Below are positions 48,028-57,540 of a stretch of 64,000 bases of DNA, piece after piece. This DNA is from a bacterium. GTDB lineage: Bacteria; Planctomycetota; Planctomycetia; Kolteriales; Kolteriaceae. Position 1 is the first letter of the stretch, and the number at the start of each line of letters is the position of its first letter. Under the pieces are notes generated by a model, which had not been told where the DNA came from, ran no database searches, and was given only the letters and a program-made list of their open reading frames with translations. The translations under genes were made by a program, and so were the position numbers. The stretch covers positions 153,041-217,040 of the forward strand of contig JAIELF010000006.1 of the NCBI GenBank assembly GCA_019753235.1, written 5' to 3'.

Positions 48028-50724
48028 ATGGGAACGATTTCTTCGGGCGTCGGTCTGGTCAGCGGACTGAACATCAAAGATCTCGTCACAAAATTGTTGG
48101 ATCTGGAGAAGACTGCCAACAAGCAGATTCAGGATCAAGTCGATACCTCGGGCAAGATTCGCGACGCATACCAGACCCTTTCGCTCCGGTTGGTCGGACT
48201 GAACTTGACCGCTTCCAAACTCGGAAGAGGCGGTGCTCTGACCGATCGAACCGCAACCTCCTCGAGCGACGCCATCACCGCCACGGCTGGCAAAGGGGCG
48301 CCAGTCGGTTCCTACCAATACACACCGCGCCAATTGGTCAGTACCAATCAACTTCTCTCGACCGGCTTCAAAACCGATACGACCTCGATCACCAACTCGG
48401 CCACCACCATCAAAATCTCGCAAGGTGGCTTCGTCGATGAATCTACCGAGTTGGCCGCCCTTAATGGCGGAGCAGGGGTTCGCGTCGGTTCGATTCGGGT
48501 GACAGACTCGGCCGGCGGTTCGAGCGTCGTGGACTTGACGGGCTCGGTCACGGTTCGAGACGTTGTCGACTCCATCAACGGGTCGGCCGGCGCCAATGTC
48601 CGCGCTCAAGTGAAAGGGGATCGGTTAGAACTCGTCGATAATGCGGGGGGATCTGGTACGCTCCAAGTCCTCGATCTTGCCGGCGGCAAGGCCGCGACTG
48701 ATCTGGGGATCAACTCGCTTACACGAAACGCCAACACCTACACCGGTCAAGATGTCTATTCTTTGGGAAGTAATCTGTCGCTGGCTCGGCTGCGCGATGG
48801 CAACGGCGTCCGCGAGAATGTCGGAAACGATTTCTCGGTCACTGTCGGTCCGGTCTCGTTCGATGTCGATATCTCGGGCGCCCGGACGGTCGGCGACATC
48901 GTGAACGCCATCAACCAGAATGCCGGCAACACCGGTGGCCGAGTGGTCGCCTCGATCAACGACAATCGACTTCAGATCACCGATTCACAAGGGACAAGCT
49001 CGGTGGTGGTCGCGCCCATCGGTGGCAGCAAAACCGCCGGCGACTTGGGCTTGCTCAATGGGTCCGGCGGCGCGGGGACCTTGACGGGCGACAACGTTCT
49101 GGGCTCACTGGATACGGTGCTGCTGAGGACGCTCAAAGGAGGATCGGCCGCCACGAGCCCCACGTCCGGCACTGTCGCCATCAACGGAACCAACATCGAT
49201 CTGTCGACTGCCAACACGCTTCAGGATGTCATCGATGGCATCAATGCCGTCAGCGGTACCACCGGAACGACCGCCTCCATCAACAAAGCCGCCAACGGTA
49301 TTCAGCTGCGAACGACCGGGCCCGGTGGGCTCAACGTCTCCGATGTTAGCGGGAATCTCGCAACATTCTTGGGGATTGCCGGCAACACCACCGGAAGCGC
49401 CATCACACGAAACGGCGGCGACCTCGATCGTCAATACGTCAATGAGAACACAAGACTATCCTCCTATGGATCGGCGACCGGCGTCCCCAAGGGGAAGTTC
49501 CGTATCACCGACGGGACGGGCAACTCCGCCGTCGTCGATCTGACCCAGGATACCGACGACACGATCGGGGACGTGATTCGCGAACTCAACACGCGTGGCC
49601 TAGCGATCAGCGCTCGCATCAACAATACCGGCGACGGTATCTTAATCGAAAAGACCGCTGGCACGCAGGCCCTGCAAGTGACGGAGGTCGACAACGGAAC
49701 GACCGCGCGGGCTCTTGGGCTGCTCGCGACCCCCAACGGGTCTGGCAACATCGACGGCACGCTTGAAAAAAGCATCGCCATCGCTGCCGGCACGACACTG
49801 GCGGGTCTGTCCACAAAGATTCGCGAGGCCCAGGCCTCCGTGCAAGCGTCGGTGATTAATGATGGTTCGTCGCAAGATCCTTTTCGATTGTCGCTGACAA
49901 GCAACCGGAGTGGTCGATCGGGCCGAATTCTTTTCGATGCAGGCCAATCAAGTCTATCGCTTGATACGGTCTCGACCGCGCGAGATGCGGTCCTCATCTA
50001 TGGCTCGACGGGGCCGGGCGTCACGCCGGTCCAGGTGATATCGTCGAGCAATACCTTCTCGGGCTTGGTCCCGGGTGTATCGGTCACGGCCAAACAAGTA
50101 TCGAACACGCCCGTGACCGTGACGGTGGCAGGGAATCAACAGAGCGTCATTGATGCCGTCAAATCTTTTGTCGATGGTTACAACGAGATCCGCAAGTACA
50201 TCAAAGAGAACGACAGCTACGACGCCAATAACGACGAGCGAGGTCTACTCTTCACCGATCAGACTACCCGACTGGTCGAAGGTCAACTCTCCCGGTTCGT
50301 CACCAATCGATTTAGCGGTACGGGGAGCACGTTCTCGTCGCTGGGGCAGATCGGCATCAAGCTGGATCAAGACAGCAACCTTGAGCTGGACTCGTCCAAG
50401 CTGCAAAGCGTTCTTTCGCAAAGTCCGGCCGATGTCGAAAAATTCCTTACCACCGCTAATACCGGAATTGCGGCTCAGTTTCAGAAGTTGACCGATAACC
50501 TGACCAACACCGGCAGCGGAATCCTTTCGAACCGCGCGACCCAGCTTCAGCTCTCGATCGATCGGCAGAACATCGCGCTGGACTTCCAGAATAAACGGCT
50601 GACTTCGAAGGAGGATCGACTCTACAAGCAGTTTTACGCCATGGAAGAGGCCCTCTCGGCCTTCCAATCGCAACAGACCGCTCTAACGCGTCTGGCAAGC
50701 ATCGCGACATCCTTCGGGAAGTAG
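48028..50724 (+). CDS. fliD: Flagellar hook-associated protein 2 (filament cap) with expanded repeats
   Basis: An 898-residue FliD, the cap that folds flagellin at the filament tip. The N-terminus SGVGLVSGLNIKDLVTKLLDLEKTAN and the C-terminal coiled-coil (QLQLSIDRQNIALDFQNKRL, then LYKQFYAMEEALSAFQSQQTAL) are standard. FliD is usually near 450-500 residues; here about five flagellin-IN type units lie in tandem (about 145-230, 250-345, 360-452, 475-567, 580-640), each with an [IV]-x-[DE]-[IV][IV]-x-x-[IL]N helix. The start ATG at 48028 has GATAAAGGTGT upstream. Followed 343 bp later by fliS. Confidence 0.95.
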   Translation: MGTISSGVGLVSGLNIKDLVTKLLDLEKTANKQIQDQVDTSGKIRDAYQTLSLRLVGLNLTASKLGRGGALTDRTATSSSDAITATAGKGAPVGSYQYTPRQLVSTNQLLSTGFKTDTTSITNSATTIKISQGGFVDESTELAALNGGAGVRVGSIRVTDSAGGSSVVDLTGSVTVRDVVDSINGSAGANVRAQVKGDRLELVDNAGGSGTLQVLDLAGGKAATDLGINSLTRNANTYTGQDVYSLGSNLSLARLRDGNGVRENVGNDFSVTVGPVSFDVDISGARTVGDIVNAINQNAGNTGGRVVASINDNRLQITDSQGTSSVVVAPIGGSKTAGDLGLLNGSGGAGTLTGDNVLGSLDTVLLRTLKGGSAATSPTSGTVAINGTNIDLSTANTLQDVIDGINAVSGTTGTTASINKAANGIQLRTTGPGGLNVSDVSGNLATFLGIAGNTTGSAITRNGGDLDRQYVNENTRLSSYGSATGVPKGKFRITDGTGNSAVVDLTQDTDDTIGDVIRELNTRGLAISARINNTGDGILIEKTAGTQALQVTEVDNGTTARALGLLATPNGSGNIDGTLEKSIAIAAGTTLAGLSTKIREAQASVQASVINDGSSQDPFRLSLTSNRSGRSGRILFDAGQSSLSLDTVSTARDAVLIYGSTGPGVTPVQVISSSNTFSGLVPGVSVTAKQVSNTPVTVTVAGNQQSVIDAVKSFVDGYNEIRKYIKENDSYDANNDERGLLFTDQTTRLVEGQLSRFVTNRFSGTGSTFSSLGQIGIKLDQDSNLELDSSKLQSVLSQSPADVEKFLTTANTGIAAQFQKLTDNLTNTGSGILSNRATQLQLSIDRQNIALDFQNKRLTSKEDRLYKQFYAMEEALSAFQSQQTALTRLASIATSFGK

Positions 50725-51067
50725 CCCGCCCATAACATCCCAAGGGCCAAGCAAACCTCGGCCGTTCAAGCGTGACTGGAACCAACGTTAATGAAATCAG
50801 TCCCCCGTACCGAGTCTGTTTGCCCTGCAAATTAACTCAGAAACAAGCCTGCTTTTTCTCCCTTTGTGAACTAGGTTTCCCCCAGCGTCGTCCCTCTTGA
50901 GTTGCTCCAAGAATGGGTGTGCTCGTGATGGTTCATCGGCTCGAAAGGTCGGTATGCCAACCAACGAAACGTCGGCAAGCCGACCGACCAGAACTGATTT
51001 TGAAGAGACTTGTGCACAGGAGTTCGTTCTTCCCGCCCGGACTAGCGTCACAGAGAGAGAATCAACC
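50725..51067. other. 343-bp intergenic region between fliD and fliS
   Basis: No gene seen and no clear terminator or FliA box. An open frame runs into fliS from 50897 but lacks the fliS family start and good composition. Confidence 0.5.
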
Positions 51068-51511
51068 ATGCAGATGACCTCAACCCGCGCCTACCTTGAA
51101 AGCACCGTGATGACCGCTCGACCCGAGCAGTTGCAAATGATGCTTTACGAAGGAGCGATTCGCTTCACCCAGGGTCTTCGCGCGGGCATTGTCGAAAAGG
51201 ACGCGGAGAAGGTGTTTGTGCATTACGAGAAGACTTCCGCGATCCTCAACGAATTGCACAACAGTTTGAGGCCGAAGGCCGAGCCGGAGTTGTGTGAGAA
51301 GTATTCTGCTCTCTACGACTTCTGCCAGAAGCGTTTGGACAACGCGTGTCTCAAACATGAGCTGACCGATGCCGATGCCGCCCTGTCCATCCTTCAGCAT
51401 CTTCGGCAAACCTGGATGATGGTGATCGACAAGATTCGCGATCAGCGTGTCGATCAAGTCCCCGTGACGATAAGCCAAGACGAATACGTCCCGCTGGCGG
51501 TCGATGCGTGA
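51068..51511 (+). CDS. fliS: Flagellar export chaperone FliS
   Basis: A 147-residue FliS, which keeps flagellin unassembled in the cytoplasm until export. YLESTVMTARPEQLQMMLYEGAIRF is the canonical first helix region, followed by ALYDFCQKRLDNACLKHE and ILQHLRQTWMMVID. Start ATG at 51068 with GAGAGAGA about seven bases upstream. Placement after fliC and fliD is the common order. Confidence 0.92.
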   Translation: MQMTSTRAYLESTVMTARPEQLQMMLYEGAIRFTQGLRAGIVEKDAEKVFVHYEKTSAILNELHNSLRPKAEPELCEKYSALYDFCQKRLDNACLKHELTDADAALSILQHLRQTWMMVIDKIRDQRVDQVPVTISQDEYVPLAVDA

Positions 51512-51580
51512 ATCGCACCCGTTCATCTTTCGCGTTCTTGGATCAGAGGACGTAATCTACTCACGACTGCCCGCAGGCCG

Positions 51581-52114
51581 CTACTTCTTCGGTCGGAATG
51601 CTTTCACGAACTCGTCATGCGTCGTGATGAAAGGCCCCCCAAGAAGGTCGATGCAGTAGGGAATGGCCGGCATCACCGCGCCCAAGCATTCGCGGATCGC
51701 GCGCGGCTGACCTGGAAGATTGATGATCAGTGATCGCCCTCGGATCACCGCGGTTTGACGACTGAGGATCGCGGTGGGAACTTTCTCCAGCGAGACTTTC
51801 CTCATCAACTCTCCGAAGCCGGGCATGATCTTGTCCGCCACGGCTTCGGTCGCTTCGGGGGTGACGTCGCGAACCGCCGGTCCCGTCCCGCCAGTCGTCA
51901 CGATCAGCGAACATCCCTCCGTATCAGCGAGTTCACGCAGTGTCGCTTCAATCAGAGGACGCTCGTCGGCGATCACCCGATAGGTCGATTCCCAGCGGCT
52001 GCTGAGAACTTCTTTCAAGTAATCGAGGATCGCGGGCCCGCCGAGATCTTCGTAGTCACCTCGACTCGCGCGGTCCGACACGGTTACCACACCGATTTTC
52101 ACTGATGGTTCCAT
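51581..52114 (-). CDS. mog: Molybdopterin adenylyltransferase (MogA/MoaB family)
   Basis: A 177-residue MogA-like protein, adenylating molybdopterin before molybdenum insertion. IGVVTVSDRASRGDYEDLGGP, the MPT-binding IVTTGGTGPAVRDVTPEAT and LIINLPGQPRAIRECL are diagnostic. The frame extends to 52306, but the ATG at 52114 opens the conserved domain and AGGA lies ten bases upstream. Divergent from the propeller gene. No molybdoenzyme gene is nearby. Confidence 0.92.
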   Translation of the reverse strand: MEPSVKIGVVTVSDRASRGDYEDLGGPAILDYLKEVLSSRWESTYRVIADERPLIEATLRELADTEGCSLIVTTGGTGPAVRDVTPEATEAVADKIMPGFGELMRKVSLEKVPTAILSRQTAVIRGRSLIINLPGQPRAIRECLGAVMPAIPYCIDLLGGPFITTHDEFVKAFRPKK

Positions 52115-52225
52115 CAGACTGTTTCCTCTGATTCGCCTGTTTCCAATATGGATACTCGGCGGCACGAACACGACAATCGATGGGCAAGGTGTTCGACGAC
52201 TAGATCTCTTCAGAAGAGGCAGAGC

Positions 52226-53494
52226 ATGATTCGAGTGATCGGGACGGCGATGGGAGTGATTCTTGCTCTCGGATCGGCCAACGGGATCGAGCCAGAGCTT
52301 ACCCATGATTGGCCCCGAATCTTCGGGCCATCAGGCGACAGCACTCTTCCGGCACAGCCATTTCAGCTTCCCGGCGCCACCGACGATTGGCCTGTCGCTT
52401 GGTCGCTTGATCTGGGGGAGTCCTACGCCGGTCCGTCGATCGTCGGGAACAAGTTGATTGTCTACCATCGCCTAGCCGATGACGAGATTCTCGAATGCAT
52501 TGATGTTGAAACTCGAGCATCTATTTGGCGGCACCAAAGTCCCACGCAGTATCTCGATCAGTACGGCTACAACAACGGCCCTCGCGCGACGCCGGTGATC
52601 GCGGACGACGTCGTCTATGCTCTCGGGGCCGAGGGGAAGCTTCATTCTCTAGATCTGAAGGATGGTCGTCTCCGCTGGACGGTCTGGCTGAATCGGGATT
52701 TTCGCGTCTCGCAAGATTTCTTCGGCGTGGCTGGCTCGCCGCTGGTTCTGGATGACCAGATCGTGCTGAACGTCGGAGGCAAGGGGGCCTCGGCCGTCGG
52801 CTTGGATCCCCAATCGGGAAAGGCGATGTGGAGTCTCGGTGACGATGGTCCCAGCTACGCGACACCTGTTTCTGCGACGATTCACGGACGGCGGATCGCC
52901 TTTGTCTTTACGAAAGGGGGGCTGCTTGCTGTCGATATGGGGGAGCAGAAACTACTTTGGAACATTCCGTTTCGTTCGAAGCTTTATGAATCGGTTAATG
53001 CGTCGACGCCGATCGTCGTGGGGGATACGGTCTTTGTGTCGGCCACCTACGGAACCGGTTCGCTTTGTCTGCGGATCAAACCAGACGGACAGTACGAAGA
53101 GCTTTGGCGAAGCACTCGTGCGATGGACAGTCATTTCTCCAATCTGATCCACGTCGACGGGACGCTGTACGGATTTGCGGGTCGACATGAAAGCGATTGT
53201 GAACTTCGCGCGATCGATCTCAAGACAGGGAAGATTCTCTGGTCGGTGTCGTCGCTGTTGGGGCGAGGTTCGATGATCAAAGTCGGAGACCATTTTTTTC
53301 TCTGGGGAGAGCGTGGTCACCTTCTGTTTCGACAACTTCGGCCCGAGGCCCCTCCCGAACTTCCCGAAAATCCCCGTACGGCAAAGTCCCTTTTGTCCTA
53401 CCCTTGTTGGACGCCCCCAGCCCTGGCCGGCGGAAGACTTTACCTTCGCAATGAACGAAAACTCATCGCCATTGATCTCCGAGTGCCGCGGTAA
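52226..53494 (+). CDS. Secreted PQQ-binding-like beta-propeller protein
   Basis: A 422-residue exported protein: signal peptide (VIGTAMGVILALGSANG), then an eight-blade PQQ-like propeller seen from repeated WSLDLGESYAG, ASIWRHQSPT, GRLRWTVWLN and GKILWSVSSLLG Trp-containing blade motifs. Planctomycetes carry many such WD/PQQ-like outer-surface propellers; they serve as binding scaffolds and need not bind PQQ. AGAGG lies seven to eight bases before the ATG at 52226. Confidence 0.85.
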   Translation: MIRVIGTAMGVILALGSANGIEPELTHDWPRIFGPSGDSTLPAQPFQLPGATDDWPVAWSLDLGESYAGPSIVGNKLIVYHRLADDEILECIDVETRASIWRHQSPTQYLDQYGYNNGPRATPVIADDVVYALGAEGKLHSLDLKDGRLRWTVWLNRDFRVSQDFFGVAGSPLVLDDQIVLNVGGKGASAVGLDPQSGKAMWSLGDDGPSYATPVSATIHGRRIAFVFTKGGLLAVDMGEQKLLWNIPFRSKLYESVNASTPIVVGDTVFVSATYGTGSLCLRIKPDGQYEELWRSTRAMDSHFSNLIHVDGTLYGFAGRHESDCELRAIDLKTGKILWSVSSLLGRGSMIKVGDHFFLWGERGHLLFRQLRPEAPPELPENPRTAKSLLSYPCWTPPALAGGRLYLRNERKLIAIDLRVPR

Positions 53495-53605
53495 TCGTTG
53501 CCATCTTTTCTCGCGGGATCGGCAAAGAAAAGCATAAACTGAACGCTCGGGGATGATTGTCTACCCTGTGTCACCGTTGGTTGTTTGCGTTGGGAGGGGG
53601 ATCAC

Positions 53606-55423
53606 ATGCGTTCCTCCGTCTGCTCGGTCGCTTTTGCTCTGCTCTCCATTTCTCTCTGGAAAGAGAGTGCCTGTGCGGATGCTTGGATGCCGCGAGATGT
53701 TCGGCCCGGCATGAAGGGATATGGTCTGACCGTCATGCACGGGACTCACGTCGAACGATTCGATGTCGAGATCCTCGGCATGTTGCGCGATGTTCAACCT
53801 GGTCGTGACATGGTGCTGGCACGATGCGCGGGTCTGGGGCTTGAGAAAATGGGGGTTGCCGCCGGCATGAGCGGAAGTCCGGTATATATCGACGATCGGC
53901 TCCTTGGCGCGATTGCGTACACGTGGGAGTTTGGCCTCGAGCCGATTGCCGGCATCACTCCTTTCACGCAGATGGTGGCTTTTGCCGACAATCCGATCCG
54001 CGCCGACGAACCACTTGATCGTCGCACGGCCCAGCGTCCAACGCGAACGAATGACAAGTCTCCTGGTCAGATGATCCCGATTCGAACACCTCTGGCCATC
54101 GGCCCCGCGTCGTCGGCCTTGATCGAGCATTTACGAAAAGAGCTTGATCCTTGGCATTTGTTGCCAATCCAAGCAGGCGATGTCCCGGCAGGAAAAGAAG
54201 AAAGCCCGCCGCATGCCGAGCTGGTCCCTGGATCGGCGATCGGCGTCGGATTGGTGACCGGTGACATCAATGTGACGGCGCTGGGGACCGTCACCGCCAT
54301 CGAGGGGGACCGGGTTCACGCGTTCGGCCATCCGTTCCTGACGCTTGGCAAGTGTGAACTGCCGATGATGTCGGCATATATCCATTTGGTTTTGCCTCTG
54401 CAGAGTGCAAGCCTCAAACTCGGCTCGGCGATGGAGACGATTGGGCGCTTCGATGCGGACGTCAGCACGGGCATTTCGGGGACTCTAAGTGCTCGACCCA
54501 AAATGGTGCCGACCGTGATTCATGCTCAAGGAGCAACCACCGACAAGCCTCTCACACTGCGGTGCGAAGTGGCTCCGGTGCCGGCCATGTTTGGTTCGCT
54601 TTTTCTGACAACGCTGGCGGGGGGGCTCGATGCGGCAGGGCAAGCCCCTGCGGAGATGACCGCCCGGATTCGCGCGAAGATTGTCTTTGCGTCGCATGCG
54701 CCGATCGAGATCGACAAAACATTTTCCGGCGAGTCGGCTAGCGGCATCGCTGGATTGACCTCTGCCCTATCGAGCGTCTCATCGCTGATTGCCAAGGGAG
54801 CGAACAATCCCTTCGCACCGCTCCAGGTTGAGTCGGTCGAGTGTCATGCCCATGTCACCGCAGAGCGGACAAGCGCCACAATCGCCCATGCGTGGGCCGA
54901 GCCCGCCGAGGTGGTGGCGGGCGAATCGGTTGACGTTGTGGTCGAGTTTTCCTCTTATCGCTCGGAAGATGCACTTGGCCAGGCTCATCGAACCATAAAG
55001 AGGTATTCGCTTGCCATTCCCAAGACGCTCGCGGCCGGGGAATACCGCATCGATGTGAATCCTCAACCGATCGACTGGGGATTGGAACTCCGCAGACAGT
55101 GGCGCTGGTCGGAGCCGACATCCAGCAAAGATCTCGTCGAAGCGATTCGGCAAGAGGCCGCGGTTCGGCCGTCGACCCTGGCCATTCGTCTCGACACCAA
55201 GCAGGCGGGGATCTCGAATCGCTCGGGCGATTTGGTGGATCTTCCCCCGGGAGTCGCCTCGATTCTCGCTTCCAATCCGCGCGAAGCGACTCGCTCGCTG
55301 ACCGAGGTAGTCATCGTTCGAGAAGAGACTCCTTGGCCTCTCGAAGGCTCGCGGAACGTCACCATTCGCGTCACCACCAAGCCGCCGCTCCGGTTTTCGG
55401 CACCCAAGGAGACAAGCCAATGA
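53606..55423 (+). CDS. Secreted SpoIVB/S55-like peptidase domain protein
   Basis: A 605-residue exported protein with signal peptide (SVAFALLSISLWKESACA). The mature start WMPRDVRPGMKGYGLTVMHG leads to GMSGSPVYIDD (87-97), with Ser89 as nucleophile by analogy with the GDSGGP of trypsin-like enzymes, and further on VTAIEGDRVHAFGHPFLTLG (His238/His242). Both stretches match the S55 (SpoIVB) peptidase family. The C-terminal 200 residues look like beta-sandwich. GGGAGGGGG lies five bases before the ATG at 53606. Its stop overlaps the start of the following propeller gene (ATGA). Confidence 0.8.
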   Translation: MRSSVCSVAFALLSISLWKESACADAWMPRDVRPGMKGYGLTVMHGTHVERFDVEILGMLRDVQPGRDMVLARCAGLGLEKMGVAAGMSGSPVYIDDRLLGAIAYTWEFGLEPIAGITPFTQMVAFADNPIRADEPLDRRTAQRPTRTNDKSPGQMIPIRTPLAIGPASSALIEHLRKELDPWHLLPIQAGDVPAGKEESPPHAELVPGSAIGVGLVTGDINVTALGTVTAIEGDRVHAFGHPFLTLGKCELPMMSAYIHLVLPLQSASLKLGSAMETIGRFDADVSTGISGTLSARPKMVPTVIHAQGATTDKPLTLRCEVAPVPAMFGSLFLTTLAGGLDAAGQAPAEMTARIRAKIVFASHAPIEIDKTFSGESASGIAGLTSALSSVSSLIAKGANNPFAPLQVESVECHAHVTAERTSATIAHAWAEPAEVVAGESVDVVVEFSSYRSEDALGQAHRTIKRYSLAIPKTLAAGEYRIDVNPQPIDWGLELRRQWRWSEPTSSKDLVEAIRQEAAVRPSTLAIRLDTKQAGISNRSGDLVDLPPGVASILASNPREATRSLTEVVIVREETPWPLEGSRNVTIRVTTKPPLRFSAPKETSQ

Positions 55424-57540
55424 AGTCTTCTCTGTTATCGAGCGGAATGCTGGGTCTATGTCTTTGGATCACGCCCGTGTTGAGGGGAGAAGTAAAGACT
55501 TGGACGCACGATACCGGCAGCGATTTCGAAGAAGGGACGCTCGAGAACGTTGTTGTTTCAAGCCAAGGAACAGCAGAACTTGCCCGGCAAACGTCGGCTT
55601 TCGTCAATCTTGATGTCGCTCACGTCTGGTCAATGGTGCGTGAAGAGGATGGGAGCGTGCTCGTCGGGACAGGGTCGCCTGGCCGTGTGGTCCGCGTCAA
55701 GCCCACGGGCGAAATCCAATCATTGCACGAAGCGCGCGATCAACAGATGTTTGCGGTCACCGTGGGGCCTGATGGCTCGATCTATTACGCCGCCTCGCCG
55801 GGAGGCGAAGTCTTTCGCTATTCGCGTGATGGTCAAGTCTCGACACTGTTCGAAACAGAAGAGACGTACATCTGGGGACTGGCGATCGATTCGGCCGGTC
55901 GGCTTCTCATCGCCACGGGGCCGCAAGGCCGACTCTATCGCGTCGATGCTACCGGCAAGGGGGAGATCTTTTTCCAAGCCAAACAGAAACATCTCCTTTC
56001 GATGGCCCTGGCCAAAGATGGTTCGATCTTTCTCGGTACCAGCACCGACGGGCTGATCTATCGCGTCGATCCCGCGGGCAAGGGTTTTGTTCTTTACGAT
56101 GCCGCCCAAGCCGACGTCCACACGCTGCTTCTCCATGAAGATGGAACTCTCTTTGCCGGGACAGGGACGCCGGAACGCCCCAACTTTCCTTCGCCGAGCG
56201 CTTCTCGGTGGTCGCCCCGCGGAGTTGCGTGGGCGGCAGCATGGTCGCTGGTGCTGGCTCCGCCGCTTGTCCCCGTGGCCGAGGCGCCCGCGCCAGCTCC
56301 CGCCCCCAAGCCCGTCGCTCGACCAGGCTTAGCGGGTGTGGGAGAGAATTCGGTTTACCGCATCGCGGCCAGCGGCCATTGCGATGAGATCTTTCGGGAT
56401 AAATGCCTTGTTTTGAGCCTCGGTTGGCAAGAGGGAAAACTTCTTGTCGGGACCGGACAAGAGGGAAAGCTTTATGCGATCGACCCGCTCACCCGGGTGC
56501 GCCAGACTCTCGCTCGGCTTGATAGCGGTCAGATCCAAGCAATGATTTCGCTGCCCGCGGGCAACGTTGTTCTCGGTACAGGAACGCCCGGCAACCTTTG
56601 GCGAGTTGAAGCACGGTACAGTCCGCGCGGGACAATCGAGTCTTCTCCGCACGATGCCAAAATGCAAGCGCGCTGGGGGCAGGGGAGTACATCGGCCGAG
56701 GTTCCTACCGGTGCTCGCCTTCTGGTCGAGTTTCGTGCAGGCAACGTCGAGAAGCCCGACGAGACTTGGTCTCTCTGGAGCAGCGATGCTCGCTCGCTGC
56801 CGATCTCGCGATTTCTTCAGTACCGGGCGACGCTGGAGAGTGGTCAGGGGAATGAATCCCCGCAACTTCGGAATCTTTCCGTCTATTACGCGACCGTCAA
56901 TCGTCCGCCGATTGTTGATTCCATTGATGTTCCCAACTTTGCGCAGACGCCGGTGGCGGATGGCTCCACCAAGATCGAGATCAAGTGGAAGGGAAGCGAT
57001 CCCAACGGCGATACTCTCCTTTACGACGTCGACGTGCGCAAAGAGGAGTGGCCTGAGTGGGTGGCCGTCGCGCGGGAAATGAACGAGACCAGTTTTAAGT
57101 GGGATCCCGGATCCTATCCGAGCGGTCAATATCGCTTCCGCGTCACGGCCAGCGACGCTCCTTCGAATCGCCAATCCGACCAAGCGACCAGTTCCAAAGA
57201 GAGTGAGCCCTTCGTCCTCGATCGACAAGCCCCGGCAGTCACCATATCGTCGGCAACGCAAGTGGGACAAAAGCTCGATGTATCGACCGTGGCAAAGGAC
57301 GATCGTACTCGCCTGGTGTCGGCATCGTACTCGCTGAATGGGATCGACTGGTGGCCTCTTTTTCCCGACGACGGGATCTTCGATTCTTCCGAAGAAGCCA
57401 TCCGCTTTCAGACGGGAGAACTCCAACCGCATACCTATTTGCTGTTGGTCCGATTCCGCGATTCGGCCGGACATTGGGGGGTCGCGGATCAAGTGATCCG
57501 GGTCGAGGCACCGGCAAAAGGAAACGCGCCTGATGGATAG
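55420..57540 (+). CDS. Secreted beta-propeller protein with C-terminal fibronectin-like domains
   Basis: A 706-residue exported protein starting inside the peptidase stop. A signal peptide (SGMLGLCLWITPVLRG) precedes an NHL/SMP-30-like propeller with repeated DGSIYYAASPGGEVFRYS, GRLLIATGPQGRLYRVD and GSIFLGTSTDGLIYRVD blades. An Ala-Pro linker (AEAPAPAPAPKPVARPG, about 285-301) splits the propeller, and the last 200 residues hold beta-sandwich domains (VNRPPIVDSIDVPNFAQ, RFRVTASDAPSNRQ). It probably binds a carbohydrate or protein outside the cell and is translated with the S55-like protein. Overlaps the next gene by eight bp. Confidence 0.82.
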   Translation: MKSSLLSSGMLGLCLWITPVLRGEVKTWTHDTGSDFEEGTLENVVVSSQGTAELARQTSAFVNLDVAHVWSMVREEDGSVLVGTGSPGRVVRVKPTGEIQSLHEARDQQMFAVTVGPDGSIYYAASPGGEVFRYSRDGQVSTLFETEETYIWGLAIDSAGRLLIATGPQGRLYRVDATGKGEIFFQAKQKHLLSMALAKDGSIFLGTSTDGLIYRVDPAGKGFVLYDAAQADVHTLLLHEDGTLFAGTGTPERPNFPSPSASRWSPRGVAWAAAWSLVLAPPLVPVAEAPAPAPAPKPVARPGLAGVGENSVYRIAASGHCDEIFRDKCLVLSLGWQEGKLLVGTGQEGKLYAIDPLTRVRQTLARLDSGQIQAMISLPAGNVVLGTGTPGNLWRVEARYSPRGTIESSPHDAKMQARWGQGSTSAEVPTGARLLVEFRAGNVEKPDETWSLWSSDARSLPISRFLQYRATLESGQGNESPQLRNLSVYYATVNRPPIVDSIDVPNFAQTPVADGSTKIEIKWKGSDPNGDTLLYDVDVRKEEWPEWVAVAREMNETSFKWDPGSYPSGQYRFRVTASDAPSNRQSDQATSSKESEPFVLDRQAPAVTISSATQVGQKLDVSTVAKDDRTRLVSASYSLNGIDWWPLFPDDGIFDSSEEAIRFQTGELQPHTYLLLVRFRDSAGHWGVADQVIRVEAPAKGNAPDG

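Noticed and set aside
46549..48609. A 686-codon open frame on the minus strand antisense to flagellin and fliD
   Set aside because: It lies wholly opposite two certain genes, is Arg/Gly/Asp-rich and low in hydrophobics, and has no ribosome binding site; it is a shadow of GC-rich repeats.
55099..55419. Upstream extension of the propeller protein by 107 codons
   Set aside because: It overlaps the S55-like gene in another frame, and the ATG at 55420 opens a signal peptide and forms an ATGA junction.
56329..57492. A 387-codon minus-strand frame inside the propeller gene
   Set aside because: Arg/Pro/Gly-rich antisense shadow; the plus frame has signal peptide, blades and coupled ends.
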